A stretch of 64,000 nucleotides of DNA, taken from assembly GCF_000447295.1 (NCBI RefSeq), contig NZ_KE650771.1, positions 3,669,964-3,733,963 of the forward strand, in the 5' to 3' direction. The notes beneath the pieces were generated by a model. It saw nothing but the letters and a program-made list of their open reading frames with translations. It was not told the DNA's origin and ran no database searches. Shown piece after piece: positions 23,946 through 32,157 of the stretch; positions within the stretch are counted from its first letter, which is position 1, and each line of letters opens with the position of its first letter. The position numbers and the translations under genes are program-made. This DNA comes from Fischerella sp. PCC 9431. GTDB lineage: Bacteria > Cyanobacteriota > Cyanobacteriia > Cyanobacteriales > Nostocaceae.

Positions 23946-26777
23946 ATGAAATATTTATCTAAGTATCTAAAAGCGATCGCTAATCCTAGCTGGAAAAGCC
24001 TTCCAAATGTAATTCCCCTATCTACTTCCTTACTAACCATTGGCGCTAGCGTTGGGATTGGTATTACTTTTAATCCTGAACGCAGTTGGGCAGGTGCTTG
24101 TGCGGGTGTGTATTCCACAAGAAACGGTGCGACTGGAAGTGGTCAAGGTTTCATTGGTTATTACAATCGACTCACTAATAGTTATCTAGACATCGTTACC
24201 TATACTGGTGGTGAGAATATTAATGCTGTAGCTACCCAACCCTCAACTGGTAATCTGTTTTTCGTGAATCGTGTTACAGGTAAGATAGTTGTTTATAACC
24301 CTAATACAGGTAGCTTAACTACCCTGACAGGAACTCTGCCCGGAACTACCACCAGTATCATTGGCGCCACTTTTAATGCTAGTGGTAGATTATACATTTA
24401 TTACGGTAATAATAAAACATTAATTGAAGTAAATCCCAGCACAGGAAGTCAGACAGGTTCTACTATAACGATTAATGGTATTCCAGGAAACAGTGGAGGT
24501 ACTACTAATGGGGATATTGCCATTGGCACTGATAGTACTCTTTACGCGATTGGTGATACTGGTGGTAGTGGTTCCTCCATCACTTCCCAGCTTTATTCGA
24601 TTACTATTTCTGGTACTACAGCTACAGCAACCCCAGTTAATGGAAATAACAATATTTCGGGAGTTAATGCTGTCAATGGTCTAGCGATAGATCCATCTAC
24701 AGGTAAGTTTTATATCAGTGCTAGTACTGGAACCTATGAGTTGAACACGGGTACAAAAGTTGCTACTCTACTTACTAGTGCTGTTGGAACGAACGACTTG
24801 GCTGCTTGTGGTTCTCCCGCACCGGATTTGCCCACAATTACTAAGACATTTAGCCCAAGCAATGTAACAGGTACACCTGCAAATAGTACTCTGACATTGA
24901 CTCTAGGTAATACAAACTCAGTTCCCATTTATCTCATACAAACATTAACCGACAATTTTCAATCTGGGTTGACAGTTAGCAACCCTAACGGATTAAGTGG
25001 TACTTGTACTACTATTTCCGGAAATACAATCACTGCAACCGCAGGAAGTAGTTCTCTCAGCCTAAATAATGGCTTCAAAATTCCAGCTGGTGGTTGTACT
25101 GTATCTGTGAATGTTACAGCTAGTAGTGCAGGTACTTATACAAATAGTATTGCAGCTGGAGCTTTGAAGACTTTCGTTGGTGATAATGCTAATGCTGCTA
25201 GTTCAACACTTACAGTGACTACCACCATCTCTGGTACTCTCTACGAAGATAGCAACGGCGATAATAATTTAGGTACAACAGAACCGAAACTACCAGCAAA
25301 TATTACTGTAAAACTACTCGATAGCAACAACAGCGTGATTAAAACAACCCTGACACAAAACGATGGTACTTACACTTTCACTGGTGTTGCTAACGGTAGT
25401 TACAAAATTCAAGTCGATACTACAGATACAGATATTCCTGCTGGTTATACTTTGGGAACACCTAACGACTTAGCTGTAACTGTGTCAGGTAGTGCAATCA
25501 CAAATCAAAACTTTGGCTTTGACCCACCAACCTACAGTGTTTCCGGTACACTCTACAAAGATAACAACAATAATAATACTAATGACAACGAACCTGCACT
25601 GGCAGCCAACGTCACAGTAAGCTTATACAAAGATAATAATAACAACAATATTATCGATGCTGGTGAACAAATCGGTAGTCCAGTCCTAACTAATACTAGT
25701 GGTCAATATAGCTTCAGCAACGTCCCAACAGGAACTTATAAAATCAAAGTTGATACCACAGATACCGATATTCCTGCTGGTTACACTTTGAGTACACCCA
25801 ATGATTTAACGGCCACTATCACCAACGCCAATATCACAGGTAAAGACTTTGGCTTCAACCCACCCACTTACAATATATCCGGTATTCTCTATGAAGATAC
25901 TGACGGTGAGAATGATTTAGACGCAACTGAACCCAGACTACCAGCAAATATTACTGTCAAATTACTAGATAGCAATAATAACCCCATCAAAACTACCACC
26001 ACCGATACAAATGGTGCTTACAGTTTCACTGGTGTTGTTAACGGTAATTACAAAATTCAGGTAGATATCACGGATACAGATATTCCTGCTGGTTACACCT
26101 TGGGAACACCTAATGACTTAGCTGTGACTGTCTCTGCTAGTTCTTTAACCAATCAAAACTTTGGCTTTGATAAATCTGTTTCTAGTAACCCGAATGTAAT
26201 GTTAGTCAAACGTATCACCGCGATTAATGGGTCATCTTTTACCAATCTCATCGACGGTGTAAATAATAGTAACTCTCCTAACTATGTACCAACGCCTCGT
26301 GATACCGATGATAACAACCCCAATTGGCAAAGTAATTACTTACAAGGCCGAATTAATGGTGGTATTGTTCTTCCTAATGATGAAATAGAATACACTATTT
26401 ACTTCCTTTCCGCAGGTGATGCAACTGCACCCAAAGTTTTGATGTGCGATCGCATCCCTAATAACGTCAACTTCATCCCCACCGCCTTTAATAGCTTCCC
26501 CACGAAAAACAGCACTGGCTTACAAAACGCTGATCGGGGAATTGTCTGGCAGTATAACGGTAATACCGAATCTCTGACCAATATCAAAGATAAAGATATT
26601 GCCCAATACTTCCCTCCTGGTGAAGATCCAACAGATGTTTATCCCAGTGTTAACTGTGGTGGTGTCAATACTAATGGTGCAGTAGTTGTAAACTTAGGAG
26701 ATTTACCTAATGCTACAGCTCCCGGTACACCCACTGATTCCTATGGCTTCATTCGCTTTCGGGGACGGGTGAAATAA
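23946..26777 (+). CDS. Exported beta-propeller plus triple SdrD-B repeat protein (943 residues)
   Basis: The ATG at 23946 (MKYLSKYLK) precedes a long signal region ending SWAGACAG. Residues about 55-290 form repeated NHL/propeller-like strands (GNLFFVNRVTGKIVVYNPN, GRLYIYYGN, STLYAIGD, GKFYISASTG). Residues about 295-430 are a DUF11-like domain with three Cys (SGTCTTIS, AGGCTVSV). Three SdrD-B/Cna-B-like units follow, starting near 433, 535 and 645 (SGTLYEDSNGDNN, SGTLYKDNNNNN, SGILYEDTDGEND), each ending NFGFD or similar, with the shared phrase DTDIPAGYTL. A last unique domain (about 755-943) ends in the strand GFIRFRGRVK. Stalk repeats plus a propeller tip suggest a surface adhesin or matrix protein. 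The DNA of the repeats is similar between units 1 and 3, indicating recent duplication. Confidence 0.85.
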   Translation: MKYLSKYLKAIANPSWKSLPNVIPLSTSLLTIGASVGIGITFNPERSWAGACAGVYSTRNGATGSGQGFIGYYNRLTNSYLDIVTYTGGENINAVATQPSTGNLFFVNRVTGKIVVYNPNTGSLTTLTGTLPGTTTSIIGATFNASGRLYIYYGNNKTLIEVNPSTGSQTGSTITINGIPGNSGGTTNGDIAIGTDSTLYAIGDTGGSGSSITSQLYSITISGTTATATPVNGNNNISGVNAVNGLAIDPSTGKFYISASTGTYELNTGTKVATLLTSAVGTNDLAACGSPAPDLPTITKTFSPSNVTGTPANSTLTLTLGNTNSVPIYLIQTLTDNFQSGLTVSNPNGLSGTCTTISGNTITATAGSSSLSLNNGFKIPAGGCTVSVNVTASSAGTYTNSIAAGALKTFVGDNANAASSTLTVTTTISGTLYEDSNGDNNLGTTEPKLPANITVKLLDSNNSVIKTTLTQNDGTYTFTGVANGSYKIQVDTTDTDIPAGYTLGTPNDLAVTVSGSAITNQNFGFDPPTYSVSGTLYKDNNNNNTNDNEPALAANVTVSLYKDNNNNNIIDAGEQIGSPVLTNTSGQYSFSNVPTGTYKIKVDTTDTDIPAGYTLSTPNDLTATITNANITGKDFGFNPPTYNISGILYEDTDGENDLDATEPRLPANITVKLLDSNNNPIKTTTTDTNGAYSFTGVVNGNYKIQVDITDTDIPAGYTLGTPNDLAVTVSASSLTNQNFGFDKSVSSNPNVMLVKRITAINGSSFTNLIDGVNNSNSPNYVPTPRDTDDNNPNWQSNYLQGRINGGIVLPNDEIEYTIYFLSAGDATAPKVLMCDRIPNNVNFIPTAFNSFPTKNSTGLQNADRGIVWQYNGNTESLTNIKDKDIAQYFPPGEDPTDVYPSVNCGGVNTNGAVVVNLGDLPNATAPGTPTDSYGFIRFRGRVK

Positions 26778-26778
26778 A

Positions 26779-26810
26779 CTTAAGGGGCGCACAAGCGTGT
26801 ACCCCTTAAG
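26779..26810. terminator. Hairpin terminator after the surface-protein cluster
   Basis: CTTAAGGGG (26779-26787) pairs with CCCCTTAAG (26802-26810); the inner bases extend the stem with one mismatch to a 4-base loop. It begins two bases after the TAA of the last surface gene. There is no long T-run, as is common for cyanobacterial terminators. Confidence 0.65.
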
Positions 26811-26869
26811 AAAACTTTGATCATGCAAGCAAAATATATGTTAGATTATTTTTTACCAGAATTATTGGG

Positions 26870-27110
26870 TTTAAAGCCCCGTGCTTGTAGCACGAATTTA
26901 AATATACAATAAGTCTATCCGCAACACAGGCAGAGTCTCGCCGTAAGGGAGGAACCTGTCTCGTAATGGGCAGTACAAAGCTTAAATGCCGTCGGGCAGA
27001 CGGTATATGCTTGCACAGGGTAAAGTATCTGGACATCTCGATTCGTCCGATTGTTTGGAACTCCCGTTGAAGCAAGAATCCTCGTACCAAGAGGCGCGAG
27101 GAGTGTCAAG
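26870..27110 (+). mobile_element. tnpB-less IS200/IS605-like remnant with omega-RNA-like region
   Basis: No protein is encoded here, but the sequence has the features of the 3' part of IS605-type elements. The right end reads GTTGAAGCAAGAATCC, then a hairpin TCCTCG...CGAGGA, then GAGTGTCAAG (27065-27110). Upstream lies a stretch with compact hairpins such as CCGTC-GGGCA-GACGG (26989-27003), as expected of an omega RNA. At the left, CCCCGTGCTTGTAGCACG (about 26877-26894) may be a left-end hairpin. This would be a non-autonomous, palindrome-associated derivative of about 240 bp. The assignment rests on remembered sequence style, and the borders are approximate. Confidence 0.45.
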
Positions 27111-27123
27111 AAGAAGAAAGAAT

Positions 27124-27173
27124 AAGGAGGAAGTAAAAACTAAGTGTAAAACCTTAGTCATATACACCTCCTT
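27124..27173 (+). terminator. Long bipartite hairpin next to the IS605-like remnant
   Basis: AAGGAGG (27124-27130) pairs with CCTCCTT (27167-27173), and an inner arm ACTAAG (27139-27144) pairs with CTTAGT (27153-27158). GGTTTTC follows, so it could end a rightward transcript from the omega-RNA-like region. It starts 14 bases after the presumed element end. Confidence 0.4.
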
Positions 27174-27444
27174 GGTTTTCAGGCTAACGCTCTTACTGTA
27201 TATCTCTTTTCATTTGTATACGCATCAATATAAAAAAAACACAGTGATTTTACTGAGTTTTTACTAAAGTTGATAGTGCAGCTCTATCCTACTTACAAGC
27301 CGAATACTTGCCTGATTTATAATGGTCTATCGACAATGGCGTTTTCATTGCTAGAGGCGAGCGCGGCGACACTTGCCCACCCTGACCCATCTTTTTGGCG
27401 TAGGGCTGTTTAACTACACAAAGACAAAAATTTTGTCAATATTT

Positions 27445-27490
27445 CAGTAGAGCGAAAAGTTCTGCGATCGCAGAACTTTTCGCTCTACTG
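27445..27490. repeat. Perfect 46-bp palindrome centred on HIP1
   Basis: The 23 bases starting CAGTAGAGCG at 27445 are followed directly by their exact complement to 27490; the centre is the HIP1 octamer GCGATCGC (27464-27471). There is no loop and no mismatch. It lies 40 bases downstream of the stop of the small minus-strand membrane protein at 27531-27701. A cruciform, a terminator-like hairpin or a protein-binding site are all possible. Confidence 0.9.
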
Positions 27491-27530
27491 TTTATACCTC
27501 ATTTACCTAGAATCTGTTGTATCCAATGGC

Positions 27531-27701
27531 TTAGGACGGAAAAGTAGCGACTTCTGTGCTGGTTTCTTGCATCTTTCTATCTGCTGGTGCTGATGAAGTG
27601 TGCTTAGTCTTTGTTGCCAACATTATAGACAAAAGCTTGGGAAAGACAATGCAAATCACAGTACTAATTAAAGTCAGGAATAAGCCATCTATTAAACCCA
27701 T
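27531..27701 (-). CDS. Small membrane protein, 56 residues, paralogue of the gene at 28256
   Basis: The ATG at 27701 is preceded by a good ribosome-binding site (AAGGAGAT, about 8 bases away on the minus strand). The product starts MGLIDGLFLTLISTVICIVF, a single membrane helix, continues PKLLSIM and ends in a polar tail of about 28 residues (KTKHTSSAPADRKMQETSTE). The first 27 residues match the start of the protein encoded at 28256-28501 at about two thirds of positions (compare LTLISTVICIVFPKLLSIM with LTLISTIVCLTFPRLLSII). Two related frames, each with its own ribosome-binding site, argue strongly for real genes despite the small size. Function unknown; a membrane-bound peptide, regulator or photosystem/NDH-type accessory are all open. 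Confidence 0.65.
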   Translation of the reverse strand: MGLIDGLFLTLISTVICIVFPKLLSIMLATKTKHTSSAPADRKMQETSTEVATFPS

Positions 27702-28255
27702 GTATAAATCTCCTTTTTAAAATTTGTATCTATGTACTCTATTTTTAAACTAAATTTTTCAAATTAATAGAGTACATTGTTTTGAATTTCTTTTGGTTAA
27801 TATAAGCTCTTTTTAACTTTAATTTTTATTGAGATTTCAACTCTATCTCAAGGTATTGTAAAAGGCGATAGAATAGTGTAAATTTGAAGCGGCCGTTATT
27901 TTTAGTATTCCACGAACTTAAAAAAAAAGCAACATTAGACTATAAATTTTAGTTAGGCATTAAAGCTAGATAGCATTCCTAAATCATTGCCTGAACAAAA
28001 AGTCCTCGATTTCTTATAGACACACATATGGTGGCTTTCCAGAGGCTAGAAGTTGGGGCTTCTGGTATCTCAATTTTTACAAATCAGACACGATTTCCAT
28101 AGATAAAATTAAATGCTTAACATAGATTTTATTGAAGATAATATTTAGAGTTATAAATATCATTTTTGAGAAATCAAGGCATAAAGACATACAGAAACAA
28201 ACTGTTAGCTGTTATTGCTGTTGATTTCAAACATAATTATTAGGAATATATCACT
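27702..28255. other. Intergenic region between the two small membrane-protein genes
   Basis: 554 AT-rich bases with no further reading frame supported. It should contain the promoter of the 56-residue gene. A hairpin CCAGAGGC...GCTTCTGG (28039-28065, one wobble) lies 190 bases beyond the end of the second small gene and may be its terminator or an unrelated repeat. Confidence 0.35.
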
Positions 28256-28501
28256 TCAGTTTGGAGAACATCTAGCACAGAAACGAGGACTAAATTTACA
28301 CGATGGACCACCTGTTATGGCATAAGATGTACAAAAAGGAAAGCTAGTAAGTTTCTGTGGAGTTTTGATTGAATTAGAAGCTTTCTGCAATAGTCTAGTA
28401 GGTTTGATTTTTGGAGCGGTAATGATACTTAAAAGCCGGGGAAATGTTAGGCAGACAATGGTGCTAATGAGAGTCAGCAATATAGCATCTATGCGAGCCA
28501 T
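28256..28501 (-). CDS. Small membrane protein, 81 residues, paralogue of the gene at 27531
   Basis: The ATG at 28501 is preceded by AAGAGGTG on the minus strand. The N-terminus MARIDAILLTLISTIVCLTF followed by PRLLSII is a single hydrophobic helix that aligns with the 56-residue protein at 27531-27701 without gaps. The polar tail then begins TAPKIKPTRLLQKAS and keeps partial similarity up to SFP; the last 25 residues contain four Cys (FCTS, SCKF, FCARC) and are unique, perhaps because the original stop was lost. Position and conservation suggest a tandem duplication. No known family was recognised. Confidence that the N-terminal part is coding is fair; the tail is less sure. Confidence 0.6.
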   Translation of the reverse strand: MARIDAILLTLISTIVCLTFPRLLSIITAPKIKPTRLLQKASNSIKTPQKLTSFPFCTSYAITGGPSCKFSPRFCARCSPN

Positions 28502-28774
28502 AGGTAATCACCTCTTCCTTTTTGATGGGGTTGGATAATAGGCGTCTATTGTTTTTAGTTAGTAAAAAAACTTATTTAAACCAACTAAAAACTAAAGTTG
28601 GCATTGCTTTTTGTTTATCTTATTTCATTCTACTATAGATTTTTTTATATATCTACATCAAATCCTCAAAAATTTTTCAGACAGAATAAATTGTGTCTAT
28701 TCAGATTTGGCAGTTTACGCTGATTGCGGCATAAGCTGGAAAAATAAACAATTAATTACTTAACCTATAGTGTG

Positions 28775-30754
28775 ATGTCAAAAACTTTTGTGGAAAATGC
28801 TTTTCTTGCCAATATCACTGCACAAGAACGCCAAGCAATTAAGGATTTGCCAGATTATTCTGGCGTGGAGTCACTACCAGAAATTTGGCCTTTAGCGGCA
28901 CAAAGATTTGGTAATATTGTTGCCCTTCGTGATCCTCATGCCAAACCAGAATTAGTGTTCACATATACTCAACTCAATCAGCAAATTCAACAATTTGCAG
29001 CTGGATTACAGGCGTTAGGGGTACAAGCAGGCGATCGCATTTCTCTGATTGCTGATAATAGTCCCCGTTGGTTTATTGCTGATCAGGGAATTATGGCAGC
29101 TGGGGCGGCGGATGCAGTGCGGAGTTCCCAAGCCGAAAAAGAAGAATTACTCTTCATTTTGACTAATAGCGGCAGCACAGCGCTCGTAGTCGAAGATGTA
29201 AAAACACTTAACAAACTACGCGATCGGCTGCATGATTTGCCGATTCAATTTGTGATTGTACTTAGCAACGAAACATTACCAGCAGCCGAAACCCCCAAAC
29301 TGTATACATTCAACCAATTGATGGAAATTGGTGCGAAGCACTCCTTGCAACCAGTCAAACGCCACCCTAATGATTTGGCTACCCTGATTTATACCTCTGG
29401 AACGACGGGTAAACCAAAGGGTGTGATGCTGACTCATCGTAACTTGATGCATCAAATTGTAGCTATCCCAGCAGTGGTGCAACCCGAACCCGGAGATACA
29501 GTTTTGAGTATTCTCCCCACTTGGCACAGCTATGAACGTAGTTGTGAATATTTTCTACTTTCGGTTGGTTGTACTCAGGTTTATACCAACCTCCGCTCCA
29601 TCAAGCGAGATTTGCAAGAATATAAACCTCATTATATGGTAGCTGTACCGCGTCTTTTAGAATCTATTTATGAAGGAGCGCAAAAACAGTTCCGTGAACA
29701 ACCAGCTTCTCGACAACGCTTGATTAACTTCTTTTTTGGCATAGGCGAGAAATATGTTAAAGCGCGGCGGACTTTAACGGGATTGAATTTACAGAATCTT
29801 AATCCTGGCATTGGCGATCGCTTAACAGCTAGTTTACAAGTTGCCGCTTTATCGCCTCTGTATAGCTTGGGAGAAAAACTAGTTTATCGCAAAGTCAGAG
29901 AAGCAACCGGCGGACGAGTCAAACAGATGATTAGCGGTGGCGGTGCGCTTCCCAAACATGTTGATGACTTTTTTGAAATTCTTGGTGTTGAGATTTTGGT
30001 GGGCTATGGTTTGACAGAAACTTCCCCTGTCACCCATGCACGGCGTTACTGGCGGAATTTACGCGGTGCAGCTGGTCAAGCCATACCAGGTACAGAAACA
30101 AAAATAGTTGATCCAGAGACTAAAAAAGAACTACCAACAGGAGAACAGGGGTTAGTGTTATTGCGGGGGCCACAAATTATGCAAGGTTATTACCAAAATC
30201 CCGAAGCCACAGCCAAAGCAATTAATCCAGAAGGTTGGTTTGATAGCGGTGATTTAGGTTGGTTAACACCAGAAAATGACTTGGTTCTGACCGGACGAGC
30301 AAAAGATACGATTGTATTAACGAATGGGGAAAACATCGAACCGCTACCGATAGAGGATGCTTGTTTGCGATCGCCCTACATCGATCAGATTATGCTGGTT
30401 GGACAAGATCGTAAATCTCTGGGTGCTTTAATTGTTCCTAATTTGGAAGCTTTAGAAAAATGGGCAATTTCTCAGAACCTTCAACTAGATATAAAGGATG
30501 AAAATGTTACTTCGCCTACCAGTCAAAAAATTAACCTGGAGAGTAAAATAATCCAGGATTTATTTCGGCAAGAACTAAATCGGGAAGTGCAGAACCGTCC
30601 TGGTTACAGACCAGACGATCGCATCGGCCCGTTTAAGCTGATTCTTGAGCCATTTTCGATGGAAAATGGCATGATGACCCAAACTCTGAAAATCAAGCGG
30701 CATGTCGTGATGCAGCATTATCACGATATTATTAACGGAATGTTTGCCTCATAA
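28775..30754 (+). CDS. aas: Acyl-ACP synthetase / long-chain fatty acid-CoA ligase family
   Basis: 659 residues from the ATG at 28775; a GTG one codon earlier is also possible. The AMP-binding core motif YTSGTTGKPKGVMLTH lies near residue 208, later GYGLTETSPVT near 410, and WFDSGDLGWL plus TGRAKDTIVLTNGENIEP near 490-520, which are the conserved adenylation boxes. Length and sequence fit the single acyl-ACP synthetase of cyanobacteria, which reactivates free fatty acids released from membrane lipids and attaches them to acyl carrier protein. It is a peripheral membrane enzyme. A ylqD-like gene follows after 36 bases on the same strand and may be cotranscribed. Confidence 0.93.
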   Translation: MSKTFVENAFLANITAQERQAIKDLPDYSGVESLPEIWPLAAQRFGNIVALRDPHAKPELVFTYTQLNQQIQQFAAGLQALGVQAGDRISLIADNSPRWFIADQGIMAAGAADAVRSSQAEKEELLFILTNSGSTALVVEDVKTLNKLRDRLHDLPIQFVIVLSNETLPAAETPKLYTFNQLMEIGAKHSLQPVKRHPNDLATLIYTSGTTGKPKGVMLTHRNLMHQIVAIPAVVQPEPGDTVLSILPTWHSYERSCEYFLLSVGCTQVYTNLRSIKRDLQEYKPHYMVAVPRLLESIYEGAQKQFREQPASRQRLINFFFGIGEKYVKARRTLTGLNLQNLNPGIGDRLTASLQVAALSPLYSLGEKLVYRKVREATGGRVKQMISGGGALPKHVDDFFEILGVEILVGYGLTETSPVTHARRYWRNLRGAAGQAIPGTETKIVDPETKKELPTGEQGLVLLRGPQIMQGYYQNPEATAKAINPEGWFDSGDLGWLTPENDLVLTGRAKDTIVLTNGENIEPLPIEDACLRSPYIDQIMLVGQDRKSLGALIVPNLEALEKWAISQNLQLDIKDENVTSPTSQKINLESKIIQDLFRQELNREVQNRPGYRPDDRIGPFKLILEPFSMENGMMTQTLKIKRHVVMQHYHDIINGMFAS

Positions 30755-30790
30755 GTCCATTGCAAACTATCAAAAAACGTGAACTCTTTT

Positions 30791-31240
30791 ATGGATGTCT
30801 CCAAACCTCAACTGCTTTTAAAGCGCGTCGTCAACATTAAAGCCATTGTCACTCCCTTGTGGAAAGAGGAAGTGCAACAGCAACTGCAAGCGCAAATTAA
30901 TCAAATTGACCAGCAATTGCAACAGTTGGACATCCAAGGGCAACGGGCAGTGTCAGAAGTCCAAAAGCAAAATTTGCAACCGCCCGGTCCCCAAGCCCTC
31001 CAACAAATTGAGAGCATTCAATACCAGGTCAATCAAAAGAAAAGCGAACTGCTAGAGCAAAAAAACCAAAGTCTACAAAATCTCCAGCAAGTGCAGCTTT
31101 TAGATTTAGACCAAGAAGTCAATCAATTTCAGATGGAAGGCTTTTTCCGTGTGGAACCAGGGGATAACTTGATTAGCAAAATGCAGGTCGAAGTTGTGCT
31201 ACGCGATGGTGTTGTAGAAGAAATTCGTGGCGACGTCTAA
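30791..31240 (+). CDS. YlqD-like coiled-coil protein
   Basis: 149 residues from ATG 30791 (MDVSKPQLLLKRVVNIKAIV); a GTG at 30779 lies in frame upstream. The N-terminal VNIKAIVTPLWKEE matches the start of the YlqD family, followed by a Gln-rich coiled coil (residues 25-110: QQQLQAQINQIDQQLQQL) and a C-terminal beta-part FRVEPGDNLISKMQ, then VVLRDGVVEEIRGD. The family is found in Gram-positive bacteria and cyanobacteria and its function is not established. It follows the acyl-ACP synthetase in the same direction, so the pair may form a small operon. The downstream region begins with heptamer repeats. Family assignment fairly confident. Confidence 0.85.
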   Translation: MDVSKPQLLLKRVVNIKAIVTPLWKEEVQQQLQAQINQIDQQLQQLDIQGQRAVSEVQKQNLQPPGPQALQQIESIQYQVNQKKSELLEQKNQSLQNLQQVQLLDLDQEVNQFQMEGFFRVEPGDNLISKMQVEVVLRDGVVEEIRGDV

Positions 31241-31248
31241 ACTCAGTT

Positions 31249-31324
31249 AACAGTGAACAGTGAACAGTGAACAGCAAGCAAACAAACCTGATAACTGATA
31301 ACTGATAACTGGTAACTGATAACT
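31249..31324. repeat. Short tandem heptamer repeats (AACAGTG and TAACTGA types)
   Basis: Three copies of AACAGTG from about 31249 are followed, after a short spacer, by several TAACTGA units up to about 31324. They are the complementary forms of the CACTGTT and CAGTTAT arrays near 1219-1315. They fill most of the gap between the ylqD-like gene and the convergent hypothetical gene. Confidence 0.85.
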
Positions 31325-31392
31325 CCTTCCACCACACTTGGTTGCTCCTCACTGCTTACTCCTGTGCGATCGCTGCTGTTGTGTAAGCGTAT

Positions 31393-31917
31393 CTACTGGC
31401 AAATCACCTTGACCAAATGTTGTTCATCCTGGTTTGAGAAACATTTCTCTTGGGAACCAGCCCAAACAATTTGCCACAGAGGAGGAGAACTAGCCAATAG
31501 CGATCGCCCAAAACTGCTCAATTCAACCCGGTACTTGACAGTGCTGATTTCTGTGTCACCAGAATCATCAGTTTGCACAATTGTTACCAACGCCTGGTTC
31601 GGTTGCGGGTAATATACCTCCACCTTCCGCCTTCCTTGTTCTGCTCTACTGTTATCAAAAGCATCAAGAGCCAGAGCAGCCGGATCAGTACCTTGAAGAA
31701 CAGATTTAATACTGTCTAAAGGTATAGTTTTGTACTTAGCTCGCTCAGGATTAGTAATAATCTCCTGAGCCGCAGCTACGGCGGCAGAATGCTGCTGTGG
31801 TTTAGTGCTATTGGTGAGCAGTACATTTTGCTGGCGACTGTTTAGATACACTCCAGCAATCGCAGTGGCGAAGATACTTAGTATCAAAATTACCAAAATC
31901 TTCAACTTTGCCGACAT
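31393..31917 (-). CDS. Secreted or membrane-anchored hypothetical protein
   Basis: The ATG at 31917 (MSAKLKILVILILSIFATAI) begins a signal anchor; a TTG at 31941 would add eight residues. About 174 residues. After the hydrophobic segment comes a Ser/Gln/Ala-rich helix region, then a compact alpha/beta part: VEVYYPQPNQALVTIVQTDD, then EISTVKYRVEL, then WQIVWAGSQEKCF and a final Cys near the C-terminus (HLVKVICQ). Two Cys residues near the end could form a disulfide in an exported domain. The sequence looks like a conserved cyanobacterial protein of unknown function. It converges with the ylqD-like gene across repeats. No function is assigned. Confidence 0.78.
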   Translation of the reverse strand: MSAKLKILVILILSIFATAIAGVYLNSRQQNVLLTNSTKPQQHSAAVAAAQEIITNPERAKYKTIPLDSIKSVLQGTDPAALALDAFDNSRAEQGRRKVEVYYPQPNQALVTIVQTDDSGDTEISTVKYRVELSSFGRSLLASSPPLWQIVWAGSQEKCFSNQDEQHLVKVICQ

Positions 31918-32106
31918 AAAAAAGTTAAAAAGAACTTTCAAACAGTTGATCTATCACTTTTGCATTTTAGATTGAACGATTACTCTATTTCCTCTCACTT
32001 TTGAGTAATTATTCTGATGTAAGCAGCCGTGATAAGAAATACAAATTAATAGACTCGCAGGTAATAGAATAGTTCCTCACGTCGGTCGTCAAGATACAAT
32101 TCGATC

Positions 32107-32134
32107 TGGCATTAATTTTGTTAAAGTCTATAAT
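32107..32134 (+). promoter_or_regulatory. Probable promoter of the E2 gene
   Basis: A perfect -10 hexamer TATAAT (32129-32134) lies 24 bases before the ATG at 32158. Sixteen bases upstream of it is TGGCAT (32107-32112), a weak -35 element. The arrangement fits a housekeeping sigma promoter with a very short leader. Confidence 0.4.
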
Positions 32135-32157
32135 TTATCGATTTGCCAAACCCCATT

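Noticed and set aside
26821-27267. Several short frames in the IS605-like region
   Set aside because: They overlap one another on both strands, lack ribosome-binding sites, and coincide with structured RNA-like sequence.
27341-27412. Short plus-strand frame MAFSLLEASAATLAHPDP near the palindrome
   Set aside because: Only about 25 codons, no ribosome-binding site, no recognisable homology.
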